Shown here: piece after piece, positions 26,706 through 35,320 of the stretch | How positions within the stretch are numbered: position 1 is the first letter of the stretch | Layout: every line of letters begins with the position of its first letter | Origin: Lachnospiraceae bacterium | GTDB lineage: Bacteria > Bacillota > Clostridia > Lachnospirales > Lachnospiraceae | Length of the DNA stretch: 64,000 nucleotides | Reading direction: 5' to 3' | NCBI GenBank assembly: GCA_024682835.1 | Contig: JAIKYU010000059.1 | Location: 1-64,000, forward strand | Notes under the pieces: model-generated | What the model saw: only the letters and a program-made list of their open reading frames with translations | Database searches by the model: none | Told to the model about the DNA's origin: nothing | Made by a program: the position numbers and the translations under genes

Positions 26706-27395
26706 CTATTCTCCAGCCGAAACAGCGCCATATTGACTGTAATACTCGTCTATCGCGTGCCTTACGGACTCATCAATCAGCACGCGTCCGTTCACGTCAA
26801 GGCCGCTTAAGACTTCCACCACCTCGTGCATCGTGACAATCGCGTGTGCAGGAAATCCCCAGGTCTCCCTGATCTCATCCAACGCAGAGAGGTCACTGTG
26901 CAGTCCCTTTTCCTCACGGTTCAGAGAAACCATAAGGCCGATGATCTCCACATCCGCCTGGGAGCGGATGATCGGCACCGTCTCCTCGATGGACTTGCCG
27001 GATGTCGTCACATCCTCGATGATCAAAACCCGGTCGCCACCGTGCAGCGCCGTCCCCAACAGAGCCCCCTTGTCGCCGTGATCCTTTTCCTCTTTTCGGT
27101 TGGCGCAATAGCGGATTTCCCTGCCGTAAAGCGCACTCAACGCTTCAGCCGCGACGACAGCCAGCGGTATCCCTTTGTAGGCGGGTCCGAAGATGACGTC
27201 AAAATCCAACCCGAACCGGTCGTGAATGGCATGTGCATACGCCTCCCCCAGCCTGCGTAGCTGAGAACCGGTGTTATAGGCGCCGGCGTTCATAAAGAAG
27301 GGAGATTTCCTGCCGCTCTTTAAGGTGAAGTCACCAAATTTCAGCACATCGCTCTCCACCATAAACCGGATGAAATCCTGTTTATACTGCTCCAT
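26706..27395 (-). CDS. pyrE: Orotate phosphoribosyltransferase
   Basis: Makes OMP from orotate and PRPP. 229 aa. The PRPP-binding motif VLIIEDVTTSGKS is present, with the flexible-loop region ANRKEEKDHGDKG in front. The start lies inside the end of pyrF (14-base overlap), so both are translated together, giving the last two steps of UMP synthesis in a row. Confidence 0.95.
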   Translation of the reverse strand: MEQYKQDFIRFMVESDVLKFGDFTLKSGRKSPFFMNAGAYNTGSQLRRLGEAYAHAIHDRFGLDFDVIFGPAYKGIPLAVVAAEALSALYGREIRYCANRKEEKDHGDKGALLGTALHGGDRVLIIEDVTTSGKSIEETVPIIRSQADVEIIGLMVSLNREEKGLHSDLSALDEIRETWGFPAHAIVTMHEVVEVLSGLDVNGRVLIDESVRHAIDEYYSQYGAVSAGE

Positions 27396-28314
27396 GAATA
27401 TCCTCCTTCATAGCCAGTACCGCTTCGCGTGATGCTTCCGCGTACCGTTCCGGTCCGTACGACGCATAGCGCTCTTCTCTCCACGCCGCGATGATCCCGC
27501 GCGAGGAATTGATGATCGCACCGAGGCCGTCGTCGTTGAAAAAATGAGCCAGATTCGCGCCGGTGCCCCCCTGCGCTCCGTATCCGGGTACCAGAATCAC
27601 CGCGTGCGGCATGATCTTTCTGAGAATTCTGCCCTGCTCAGGATAGGTCGCACCCACCACGGCTCCGACATTGCTGTAGCCGTCCTCCATGGCATCCGCC
27701 CCCCACGTCTCTACCAGTCCGCCGACCACTTCATACAAAGGCTTCTCGGTGCCGTCGGCTGTTTTCACCACCAGATCCTGCAGCTCTCCGCTGGAAGGAT
27801 TGGAGGTTTTGACCAGCACAAAAATCCCCTTGTCCCTTTTTTTTGCCACCTGAATAAACGGTTTCACCCCGTCGCTCCCGAGATAGGGATTCACCGTGAC
27901 AAAATCCGCATCAAAGGCGCGGATTTCGCTATTACCAACCGACGTGGCGCCCAGCATCCCGATCGCATAAGCCTCGGACGTGGAGCCGATGTCTCCGCGC
28001 TTGGCATCAGCGATGACCAGCAGTCCCTTTTCGCGGGCATATCGCACCGTTCTGTCAAAAACGGCAAGTCCCGGCAGACCGAACTGCTCATACATGGCGA
28101 TCTGCGGTTTTACCGCGGGAATCAGATCATGCACGGCATCGATGATACCGCGGTTAAACTGCCAGAAGGCCTCCGCAACCCCTTCTGCCGTCTCGCCGTG
28201 TTTCTGAAACGCCTGTTCCCTGATCCCATCCGGAATAAAAGCAAGATTCGGATCAAGTCCCACGACGATCGGCGCACCGGTGCGGCGGATCGCCTCATTC
28301 AGTTTTCGGATCAT
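27382..28314 (-). CDS. pyrF: Orotidine 5'-phosphate decarboxylase, type 2
   Basis: Decarboxylates OMP to UMP. 310 aa, the longer type-2 form. The active-site signature DAKRGDIGSTSEAYA is intact, with VGLDPNLAFIP at the N-terminus. The ATG overlaps the stop of the upstream response regulator as ATGA. Confidence 0.95.
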   Translation of the reverse strand: MIRKLNEAIRRTGAPIVVGLDPNLAFIPDGIREQAFQKHGETAEGVAEAFWQFNRGIIDAVHDLIPAVKPQIAMYEQFGLPGLAVFDRTVRYAREKGLLVIADAKRGDIGSTSEAYAIGMLGATSVGNSEIRAFDADFVTVNPYLGSDGVKPFIQVAKKRDKGIFVLVKTSNPSSGELQDLVVKTADGTEKPLYEVVGGLVETWGADAMEDGYSNVGAVVGATYPEQGRILRKIMPHAVILVPGYGAQGGTGANLAHFFNDDGLGAIINSSRGIIAAWREERYASYGPERYAEASREAVLAMKEDIHGAV

Positions 28315-29081
28315 TTCAGTCTGTCTCCTTTTTTCATGGAAAAGAATCCGTCTATCTCCGCCACCAGTTCCGCCGGCGGCATGGTCTTCAGCAAATACTT
28401 CACGGGCTTGAGGGAAAGCACCTTCATCACGCTTTCCTTGTCGCTCTTTACCGTCAGAAACATCACAGGAATATCCGCCGTGCGCGGCTCACACCGCAGC
28501 ATCTCAAGTACCTTCGGCCCTGTGACGACAGGCATCTCATAATCCAGGAGAATCAGATCCACCTTTTCGGTGGCCAGAAAGGTGATGGCATTCATCCCGG
28601 AATTGGCCATGGACACACGGTAGCGATCCGAGAGCCAGGTCTTGATCGTCCGAAGCATGGTTCCGTCATCGTCTATAACCAGAATGTGCTTTTTTGCCGC
28701 CTCAGCCGCAAGCTCCCCCATCAGGCGCTTGAGCTTCTCCGCCAGATCCCTGACATTGACGGGGCGCACATATTTCCCGCGCACCAGCTGCTCAGGAATA
28801 AAACTGCCGGCACTCTCCAGTTCTTCCTCCTTGCCGATCAGGGCGAGAATACTCTCCTCCTGCGCCACCAGATCCTTGAGCCAGGTAAGTGTTTCCCGCT
28901 GCTCCTCGCAGTCCTCAGCCAGGTAGTATAGCATCAGCCGGGGGCGGTCGTCCATGCGGGAAAGCTCGTTGATATCCGCAGTCGCGCGCACAACAAGAAA
29001 GCCCTCCTCTGAAAGGCCCTTGTCTATCGCATTCACCATGAATCCATTGGTCTGTCCAATAAGCAGAATACGCTGATTCAT
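28311..29081 (-). CDS. Response regulator with a degenerate first and an intact second receiver
   Basis: 256 aa, no DNA-binding domain. The C-terminal half (about 131-250) is a normal receiver: D137-D139, phosphoacceptor D180 in LILLDYEMP, Thr at about 210 and Lys near 232. The N-terminal half (3-115) looks like a receiver fold that has lost its phosphoacceptor: the expected Asp position falls in RLMLYYLAED. It has its own promoter and is coupled to pyrF. The hybrid kinase ends 70 bp upstream and is the obvious candidate partner. Confidence 0.82.
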   Translation of the reverse strand: MNQRILLIGQTNGFMVNAIDKGLSEEGFLVVRATADINELSRMDDRPRLMLYYLAEDCEEQRETLTWLKDLVAQEESILALIGKEEELESAGSFIPEQLVRGKYVRPVNVRDLAEKLKRLMGELAAEAAKKHILVIDDDGTMLRTIKTWLSDRYRVSMANSGMNAITFLATEKVDLILLDYEMPVVTGPKVLEMLRCEPRTADIPVMFLTVKSDKESVMKVLSLKPVKYLLKTMPPAELVAEIDGFFSMKKGDRLK

Positions 29082-29110
29082 ATCATATTCCCCTAAACGT
29101 ATGATGTATT

Positions 29111-29139
29111 ACTATAGTATAGCATCCCACCGAGGTCAA
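29111..29139 (-). promoter_or_regulatory. Promoter of the response regulator-pyrF-pyrE operon
   Basis: TTGACC (29134-29139), 17-base spacer, TATAGT (29111-29116) on the minus strand, with an AGGGGAA ribosome site before the start at 29081. Confidence 0.75.
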
Positions 29140-29151
29140 AAACAATACGAT

Positions 29152-31905
29152 TCAGAGCATTCCCAGCAGGCCGTCCCGATCGACGGCGGCGAGCCTCCGT
29201 CTGACCTCATCCCAGAACCGCTGCTCCTCTTCCGGAAGGCGATATTCCTTGAGCATGGAGAAAATCTCATCGGCCGAATCAAAATCCTGCGCCGTGACCG
29301 CCTCCTTCAGGCTCTCTCTGGCGTCAGCCAGCATCGCAGCATCTATCTCCTCCCGATCATCTGCTCCGGAAGCCTCCTCCGTAACCGGAGACAGGTCGGC
29401 CTCACAGGCGCGGCAGGATGCGACCAGTGCCGGTGTCGCCCGGACAATCTCATCTGCGTCCTCTGCGTTTCCGCATGCTTCGAGCCTTTCAGCCTCTGCG
29501 GAGAGTTCCAGCGCTCCGATCAGCCTGGCTGAGCTCTTTAGCGCATGAACCAGAACCGTGTATTCACGCCAGTTTTCCTCCCGCACAAACCGTTCGATCC
29601 GCTCACACTTCTCCGGTACGGTAAGGACAAAATCACGCATGACCTCCGCGAGAACCTCTTCCCCGCCCGTTGCGGCAAGCGCCGCTTCCAGATCGATATG
29701 GGGCACCGTCCGTAGCTTTTTCAGCAGGAGCGTATCCTCCTGTTCATCCGTCTGTCCGGTCAGCCCGGGCTCATCCCCATCGTCCGCGGGGAGGAGTTTG
29801 ACCGGCGGAAGCAGAGACCGCAACAGCTTCTCCAGCTTGCCGGCATCCACCGGTTTGGTGAGATAATCACAAAACCCGGCCTCCAGATACATCTCCCGCG
29901 CTCCGGAGACCGCATTGGCCGTCAGGACTACCACGGGAACACCAAAGCTTTTGTTTTCCTCCGCGGACAGGGCACGCATCGCCTCCAGCGTCTCAATCCC
30001 GTCCATCTCCGGCATCATATGGTCGATGAAGATAACATCGTAGTGTGTGTTCCTGATCTTTTCCAGCGTCTCTCTTCCGCCGGACGCTGTATCAACAACA
30101 ATCCGGGTCGCCTTTAAAAGCGCACAGATCACCGTAAGGTTCATCCGCGTGTCGTCGGTCACCAGAATCCGCGCATCCGGAGCATGAAAGCTCTCCCGGT
30201 AGCGTTTTCTTCCCTCGGTGCTCTTCCTGTAGGCGACCTCGAAATCGCCGATCGGTGCATCATCCACCACCTCCTGCAGCACCCGGAAGGAAAAATCGGA
30301 ACCCTCCCCGTAGACACTCTTCACCTCAACCCGCGTGTGCATCATGGCCAGCAGCTTTTTGACGATGCTCATGCCGAGGCCGGTGCCCTCCACCGTACGG
30401 TTCCGTATTTCGTCGATCCGCTCAAACGGAGAAAACAGCTTCTCCAGATCCTCCTCCCTGATTCCGATGCCGGTGTCCGTCACCCGAACCTGCAGCCAGA
30501 TTTTCCCGGACGGCTCATCAATCGGATTTCCCTCCTCATCCTCGGTTTCCGTCACCGGAGCATAACCGATTTCAAGGGTAACCGATCCCTTCTCCGTGTA
30601 TTTCACCGCATTGGTCAGAATATTGGTGACCACCTGTTTGATCCGGATCTCGTCTCCGCACAGCAGATGGGGCATTTTCTCATCCACACGGACGAGCAGC
30701 GAAAGATGCTTCTCCTGCGCCCGGATGGCAATCATGTTGACCAGGTCGTTGATCGTGGAGGCAAGATCATATTGTACCGGCAAAATCTCCATCCTGCCCG
30801 CTTCGATTTTGGAGAAATCAAGAATATCGTTGACAAGTGACAGCAGGGAGCTGCCGGCGTTACGGATGGCGGTCGCATATTCGATCGTGCTGTCCTCTTC
30901 GCTCTCCCGAAGAATCATCTCATCCATGCCGAGCACCGCGTTGATCGGTGTCCGGATCTCGTGGCTCATATTGGAGAGAAAGGCCGATTTTGCCCCACTG
31001 GCTGCCTGGGCAATTTTCAGATCGTTTTCCAGTTTTGCTTCATTTCGAATCCGCCCGATGCTGTCGACAAGCTGACGGCTCATCACCCCCACCGAACGGT
31101 AAAGCTCCCCGATTTCGTCCCGGTTTCTGATATCCAGCCCCGTTATGCTGTCCGCCGCAGATACCAGTGCCTCTTCGTCGCCCGACGCCTCCGCAAAACG
31201 CTTCAGATACCGGGCGAGCCTCCCCACCGGCTCAGCAATGCTCCTCTGCGCATAATAGTTTACAAGCACGGCGATCGGAACCGCCAGCGTCATAATCATC
31301 ATGATCAGTTTCAGGTCAAAACCGATTCTGTCGCGGCTTAGAACAAGAAAATCCTTCGTGTCCATTCCCATGTCGCTGGCCATGTCCTTCTCCATCCTGC
31401 GCTGCATCTTTTCTCCGAACGGACGCATTCCCTCCGGCAGTCCCTCCACGATCTCCCCAGCCGCCTGTGTGATCGCGGCCGAATCAATGGGCGCCTGCGC
31501 TTCCGGCTCCGCCATCACGGAGGGCAGGAGAAGATTTGCGAAAACAGCGGCGAAAATGCTCAATACCGCCGCCTCCCCGACAATGATCATCGTCACTCTC
31601 CGGCTGATATGGGAACCTGCCGCCCGCCGGGTGATTCCCGCCAACCGGTTTTCCGTCGTGTAGTAATCTCCCAGGGGAAGCAGACCTTTTGCGCAATCCG
31701 GCGCGAAGCGGAAAATGAGCCAGAGAAGAATGGCCGCAAGAAAGCATTCAGGCGCTTCCATCAGAAAATCGGAAAGGACCGTATTCAGCCCCATTTCCGT
31801 GAGAAAACTGCCGCGGAGAAGCTCCGTCAGACCCCCCACAGGTTTCCCGTCAGAACAGTCAGGCTCAATCCGTACAGCAGCGTTTTTCTGACGGACCAGA
31901 AGCAC
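29152..31905 (-). CDS. Hybrid sensor histidine kinase, main part of a frame-broken gene
   Basis: Up to 917 aa in this frame. Domains: two membrane segments (about 50-66 and 104-130), a short extracytoplasmic loop (130-195), another membrane helix (197-217), HAMP linker (220-285), HisKA with H315 in SNMSHEIRTP, an ATPase domain with N box (TNILTNAVKY), DTGIGI and GTGLGMSI boxes, a receiver with D628 in FIDHMMPE, and an HPt domain with H788 in VLVHALKSS. So a full phosphorelay in one chain. No good start exists here; the true N-terminus lies in the overlapping frame at 31827-32231, one base out of phase at a run of six G. Continuous, it would be about 1,026 aa. Confidence 0.87.
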   Translation of the reverse strand: MLLVRQKNAAVRIEPDCSDGKPVGGLTELLRGSFLTEMGLNTVLSDFLMEAPECFLAAILLWLIFRFAPDCAKGLLPLGDYYTTENRLAGITRRAAGSHISRRVTMIIVGEAAVLSIFAAVFANLLLPSVMAEPEAQAPIDSAAITQAAGEIVEGLPEGMRPFGEKMQRRMEKDMASDMGMDTKDFLVLSRDRIGFDLKLIMMIMTLAVPIAVLVNYYAQRSIAEPVGRLARYLKRFAEASGDEEALVSAADSITGLDIRNRDEIGELYRSVGVMSRQLVDSIGRIRNEAKLENDLKIAQAASGAKSAFLSNMSHEIRTPINAVLGMDEMILRESEEDSTIEYATAIRNAGSSLLSLVNDILDFSKIEAGRMEILPVQYDLASTINDLVNMIAIRAQEKHLSLLVRVDEKMPHLLCGDEIRIKQVVTNILTNAVKYTEKGSVTLEIGYAPVTETEDEEGNPIDEPSGKIWLQVRVTDTGIGIREEDLEKLFSPFERIDEIRNRTVEGTGLGMSIVKKLLAMMHTRVEVKSVYGEGSDFSFRVLQEVVDDAPIGDFEVAYRKSTEGRKRYRESFHAPDARILVTDDTRMNLTVICALLKATRIVVDTASGGRETLEKIRNTHYDVIFIDHMMPEMDGIETLEAMRALSAEENKSFGVPVVVLTANAVSGAREMYLEAGFCDYLTKPVDAGKLEKLLRSLLPPVKLLPADDGDEPGLTGQTDEQEDTLLLKKLRTVPHIDLEAALAATGGEEVLAEVMRDFVLTVPEKCERIERFVREENWREYTVLVHALKSSARLIGALELSAEAERLEACGNAEDADEIVRATPALVASCRACEADLSPVTEEASGADDREEIDAAMLADARESLKEAVTAQDFDSADEIFSMLKEYRLPEEEQRFWDEVRRRLAAVDRDGLLGML

Positions 31906-32231
31906 CTCCTGCCGGAAGCGGAATAGGTGGCGACGACAATGACCAGGTAAATGAAATTCAGAAAGGCGACGTTCCGATCCAGAAACAGATTATGTAAAAA
32001 GACAATCAGCACGCAGAGCATGCCCGGAACTTCGCCGAAGACGCCGGACAGCAGGATGAGCGGAAGATACCGCAGGGAGAAGACCAGACCGCCCACGGAA
32101 AGGAAACCACCGATATAGATATCGGTGGACACTCTGTCCGAATAAACCGTAGCACAGGTGCATAGCAAAATTCCTGCCAACTGCAGGAAAAAACAGATCC
32201 TTTTATTCTTATCGGACAAGGTTTTTTTCAT
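31827..32231 (-). CDS. N-terminal membrane part of the hybrid kinase, cut off by a frameshift
   Basis: 134 aa starting MKKTLSDKNKRICFF with about five membrane helices, resembling the multi-helix sensor (5TM type) found in front of kinases. The frame ends TGNLWGV-stop at 31827. Reading one base back at the G6 run (C6 at 31832-31837 on plus) continues directly as LTELLRGSFLTEMG of the kinase frame, which contains the next membrane helix. A seventh G would restore one gene. Whether this is a sequencing error, a phase-variable tract or a real break cannot be told from one sequence. Overlaps the LytTR gene by 23 bases. Confidence 0.72.
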   Translation of the reverse strand: MKKTLSDKNKRICFFLQLAGILLCTCATVYSDRVSTDIYIGGFLSVGGLVFSLRYLPLILLSGVFGEVPGMLCVLIVFLHNLFLDRNVAFLNFIYLVIVVATYSASGRRCFWSVRKTLLYGLSLTVLTGNLWGV

Positions 32232-32556
32232 GACGCTGATATGCTGTAAGAAACGCTGCTTTCTTATACTTGGACAGCAGCAGATGCTCCCCGCTGTCCA
32301 AGGTGACCTCTCCGCCGCCGATCTCTGTGACGCGCGACAGATTCACCAGATATCCCCGATGAATGCGGAAAAACCGCTCTCCCAGCGTCTCCTCCAGCTC
32401 ACCCATCCGGTCGTAGTAGGTGATCTCCCCGTTGTCCGTATGAACGATCACCTTGCGCCCGGCACTTTCGATGTAACGGATCGCCAGGACGGAAAGCCAG
32501 CGGATCTTTCCCTCACACCTCACAGTCATCCGGCAATCGCGCGTGACATCAACCAT
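32209..32556 (-). CDS. Stand-alone LytTR DNA-binding protein
   Basis: 115 aa consisting almost only of a LytTR domain: VLAIRYIESAGRKVIVHTDNGEITYYDRMGEL, then FFRIHRGYLVNLSRV and a C-terminal LSKYKKAAFL. There is no receiver and no membrane segment. The ATG at 32556 has GGGAG nine bases upstream. It overlaps the kinase N-terminal part by 23 bases, so kinase and DNA binder are made together, which makes them likely partners even though the receiver sits on the kinase and on the separate regulator. The 132 bp before it show two TTGACG boxes but no clear -10. Confidence 0.87.
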   Translation of the reverse strand: MVDVTRDCRMTVRCEGKIRWLSVLAIRYIESAGRKVIVHTDNGEITYYDRMGELEETLGERFFRIHRGYLVNLSRVTEIGGGEVTLDSGEHLLLSKYKKAAFLTAYQRHEKNLVR

Positions 32557-32688
32557 AACGGCAATCTCCCTGCTCTCTTCCCGATTTGCGGAATGCGTTT
32601 TCCGTCAATCAGCATTTATCTGTATATCGGGTGATCCGCCGTCAAACTTTAGGAAATTGCCTCTCTCCGGAAACACCGGGAACAGGAA

Positions 32689-34101
32689 TCACTCCTTTCC
32701 GTCCCAGCAGTATGTACACAGTCTGTCACGGCCGATTCCGACCGCATCCAGCATATCATCCAGGCGGTTAAAGGAAAGCGTCGTAAATCCGAGCTGCTTC
32801 CGGATCCGCTCCAGCATCTCGTGATACCTGTCGCTGTCTGGATTCGCATAGTCCGTCAACACCTCGCGTTCGACGTCTTCTCCCTCCTCCTCGCGGATGA
32901 TCCGACGCGCGATCAGTTCCATTTCCGATGTGGAACGGGAAAAATTGATGTATTTGCAGCCGAAGAGAATCGGCGGACAGGCCGGACGGACATGCACCTC
33001 TCCGGCACCGCTTTGATACAGAAATTCCGTGGTCTCCCGAAGCTGCGTCCCGCGCACGATGGAGTCATCAATGAGTAGGATGCGCTTTCCGTCAATCAGC
33101 TCATGCACCGGCAACAGCTTCATCCGTGCAATCAAATTCCTTTTTTCCTGAATGGTCGGCATAAAGGAGCGCGGCCAGGTGGGCGTATACTTGATAAACG
33201 GTCTGGAAAACGGGATCCCCGAAGCGTTGGCGTAACCGATCGCATGCGCCGTTCCGGAATCCGGAACACCGGCAACGATATCCGCATTCTCTCCGTCGTA
33301 TCCGTCACGCTTCGCCATACTGGCCCCGCAGCGGTAGCGCATCTCCTCCACGGAGACGCCCTCATAAAACGAAGAGGGATAGCCGTAATAAACCCAGAGA
33401 AAGGTGCAGATTTTCATCTCACGCCGGGGATTCACCAGCGTCGTCACCGCCTCCGGCGTCATCACGACAATTTCTCCCGGGCCCAGCTCCCGTTCCGTGG
33501 CATAGCCCAGATTCTGATAGGCAAACGCTTCAAAGGAGGCGCAGTAGCCGTCCCCCTTCCGGCCGATGATCACCGGTGTGCGCCCGAGCCTGTCTCTCGC
33601 AGCGTAAATGCCCGCCGGCGTAAGCACCAGAATCGTCATGGAGCCGTCGATCTCCTCCTGGGCATAGCGGATTCCCTCAATCAGATGATCCTTCTGATTG
33701 ATGAGTGCCGCCACCAGCTCCGTCGCATTGATATTGCCGCCGCTCATCTCAAGGAAATGCGTACCTGTTCCCACAATCTTTGCGGCCAGCGCATCCGTAT
33801 TATTGATCTTTCCCACGGTTGTGATCGCGTAGGTTCCGTGATGGGACCGGACGATCAGCGGCTGGGGCTCATAGTCGGAAATGCAGCCGATTCCGAGATT
33901 GCCATGCATCTCCTTCATCTCCGATTCAAATTTCGTCCTGAACGGTGAATTCTCAATATTATGAATCGACCGGTCAAAGCCCTCCTTTCCGAACACCGCC
34001 ATACCGGCACGGCGCGTTCCCAGATGGGAATGGTAATCCGTCCCGAAAAACAGATCAAACATACAGTCATTTTTCAGCGCTGCCGCAAAAAATCCCCCCA
34101 T
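32689..34101 (-). CDS. PurF-like amidophosphoribosyltransferase lacking the N-terminal Cys
   Basis: 470 aa. An Ntn-type glutaminase-like domain (1-230) and a phosphoribosyltransferase domain with the PRPP motif ILLIDDSIVRGTQL (341-354), as in PurF. Canonical PurF has Cys directly after the start Met as catalytic nucleophile. Here residue 2 is Gly (MGGFFAAALKND) and the first Cys is at 13. The ribosome site AAGGAGGG fixes this start. I recall the same MGGFF start in a widespread anaerobe family annotated as PurF, so the change is probably a family trait. It may use free ammonia or do something else. It is apart from purEMND but near RidA. Confidence 0.8.
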   Translation of the reverse strand: MGGFFAAALKNDCMFDLFFGTDYHSHLGTRRAGMAVFGKEGFDRSIHNIENSPFRTKFESEMKEMHGNLGIGCISDYEPQPLIVRSHHGTYAITTVGKINNTDALAAKIVGTGTHFLEMSGGNINATELVAALINQKDHLIEGIRYAQEEIDGSMTILVLTPAGIYAARDRLGRTPVIIGRKGDGYCASFEAFAYQNLGYATERELGPGEIVVMTPEAVTTLVNPRREMKICTFLWVYYGYPSSFYEGVSVEEMRYRCGASMAKRDGYDGENADIVAGVPDSGTAHAIGYANASGIPFSRPFIKYTPTWPRSFMPTIQEKRNLIARMKLLPVHELIDGKRILLIDDSIVRGTQLRETTEFLYQSGAGEVHVRPACPPILFGCKYINFSRSTSEMELIARRIIREEEGEDVEREVLTDYANPDSDRYHEMLERIRKQLGFTTLSFNRLDDMLDAVGIGRDRLCTYCWDGKE

Positions 34102-34121
34102 CGATCCCTCCTTATTTTTTA

Positions 34122-34163
34122 ATAGCAGTTGTTACGTATCACATGTTACGCATCACACGTTAT
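34122..34163. repeat. Array of three abutting 14-bp RTAWCRNNYGWTAY units before the PurF-like gene
   Basis: Units at 34122-34135 (one mismatch), 34136-34149 (exact, GTATCACATGTTAC) and 34150-34163 (one mismatch), with no base between them. They fill the 67-bp gap between the TPR lipoprotein gene and the PurF-like gene. Regular spacing suggests cooperative protein binding or a short tandem duplication. Confidence 0.65.
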
Positions 34164-34168
34164 TGATT

Positions 34169-35320
34169 CTATCCGCCATTTCCGGCGTTCAGCGACTCTT
34201 CGTTTTCTTCTGCCTCTCTTCTGCGCGTCGTCAGGAAGATATTCTCCCGCAAGGCTTCCTCGTCAGTGGGCACCAGTTTGAGGTACTCCTCCATACGCTG
34301 GGCCGCCACATCAAAATTGCCCATGTACTCATAGACTGCAGCCATGTTTCTGAGAATCGCGGGATTCTGGGAAGCGTCATCCAGACTCAGCCCGATCTGA
34401 AAATCGGTCAGCGCATCGCTGTAGCTCCCCATCCGCATTTCACAGGCGCCCAGTGCATTATATATGCTGGCCTGTGACTGATCCTCCTGCAGAAAACGGC
34501 GATAGGTACTGATCGCCCCCGCATCATCCCCGAGATTCTGTTCAACCTCGCCCAATAAAATAACGATCGGTATTTTATCTGACACGCGGATACTGCTGTC
34601 GTTGTTTGCCTCCTCAAGGAAGCGCTTGGCGCTGTCCGAATCCCCAAGGGAATAGTAAAACCGGCCCTTTTCATAGTTGGTCATCGTATCGGCGCTGTCC
34701 GCGAGAATGTCCTCCAGGATTCCCTTTCCCTCTGCCGCATAGCCTGACCGGGAAAGCGCCTCATAGATGGAAAGGATCTGATCATACGGCCGCGGACGCT
34801 CATCCAGAATCACCTGAAAATCCTTCAGCGCGCTCTCATGATCCCCCCGCCGCAGGTAGATCATTCCGCGCAGATAATGAGCAATCTTTTCCCTGGGTTT
34901 CAGATCCAGAATGGCGTCATAGATACCGATGGCCTCCTCTGTCCTGTCCTGTGCACGGTAGGTATCCGCGAGATAATAGGCGAGATCGTAGGACATGGCG
35001 TTCGGTATGCCGCCGCAGTCGGCAAGCGCCGTGCGAAAAGCCGCTTCCGCTCCCTCATAATCACCGAGATAGAAATCGGCGATACCGATTCCGCGGTACA
35101 GTCTGGCACTGTCTTCCCCCTGCGAGCGTGCAGCCTCAAATCTCGCGAGCGCCTCCCTGTACTCCCGGGAATCCAGCAGGGTCATGCCCGCATCATATGC
35201 CGTCTCCTCCGACTCGATAAAGGGAACGGAAATCCCGCACCCGGCAATTCCGGTCAGAAGGATACCGGCCATCAGAAAGCCGGCTGTCCGGGATAACAGA
35301 TTCTGCATTCTTCGGCTCAT
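34169..35320 (-). CDS. TPR-repeat lipoprotein
   Basis: 383 aa. A lipoprotein signal with lipobox LTGIAGC (Cys near residue 28), so it is anchored on the outer face of the membrane. The rest is a chain of about eight tetratricopeptide repeats (for example LYRGIGIADFYLGDYEGAEAAF and IYNALGACEMRMGSYSDALTDFQ), a scaffold for binding proteins. Its ATG overlaps the RidA stop as ATGA. No enzymatic domain. It may organise the envelope-modifying proteins encoded upstream (MBOAT, SGNH); that is inference from position. Confidence 0.85.
   Translation of the reverse strand: MSRRMQNLLSRTAGFLMAGILLTGIAGCGISVPFIESEETAYDAGMTLLDSREYREALARFEAARSQGEDSARLYRGIGIADFYLGDYEGAEAAFRTALADCGGIPNAMSYDLAYYLADTYRAQDRTEEAIGIYDAILDLKPREKIAHYLRGMIYLRRGDHESALKDFQVILDERPRPYDQILSIYEALSRSGYAAEGKGILEDILADSADTMTNYEKGRFYYSLGDSDSAKRFLEEANNDSSIRVSDKIPIVILLGEVEQNLGDDAGAISTYRRFLQEDQSQASIYNALGACEMRMGSYSDALTDFQIGLSLDDASQNPAILRNMAAVYEYMGNFDVAAQRMEEYLKLVPTDEEALRENIFLTTRRREAEENEESLNAGNGG

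Noticed and set aside
32107..32128. Palindrome around CCACCGATAT
   Set aside because: Ten-base inverted repeat within the kinase N-terminal frame; it codes STDIYIGG and is most simply explained by the codons.
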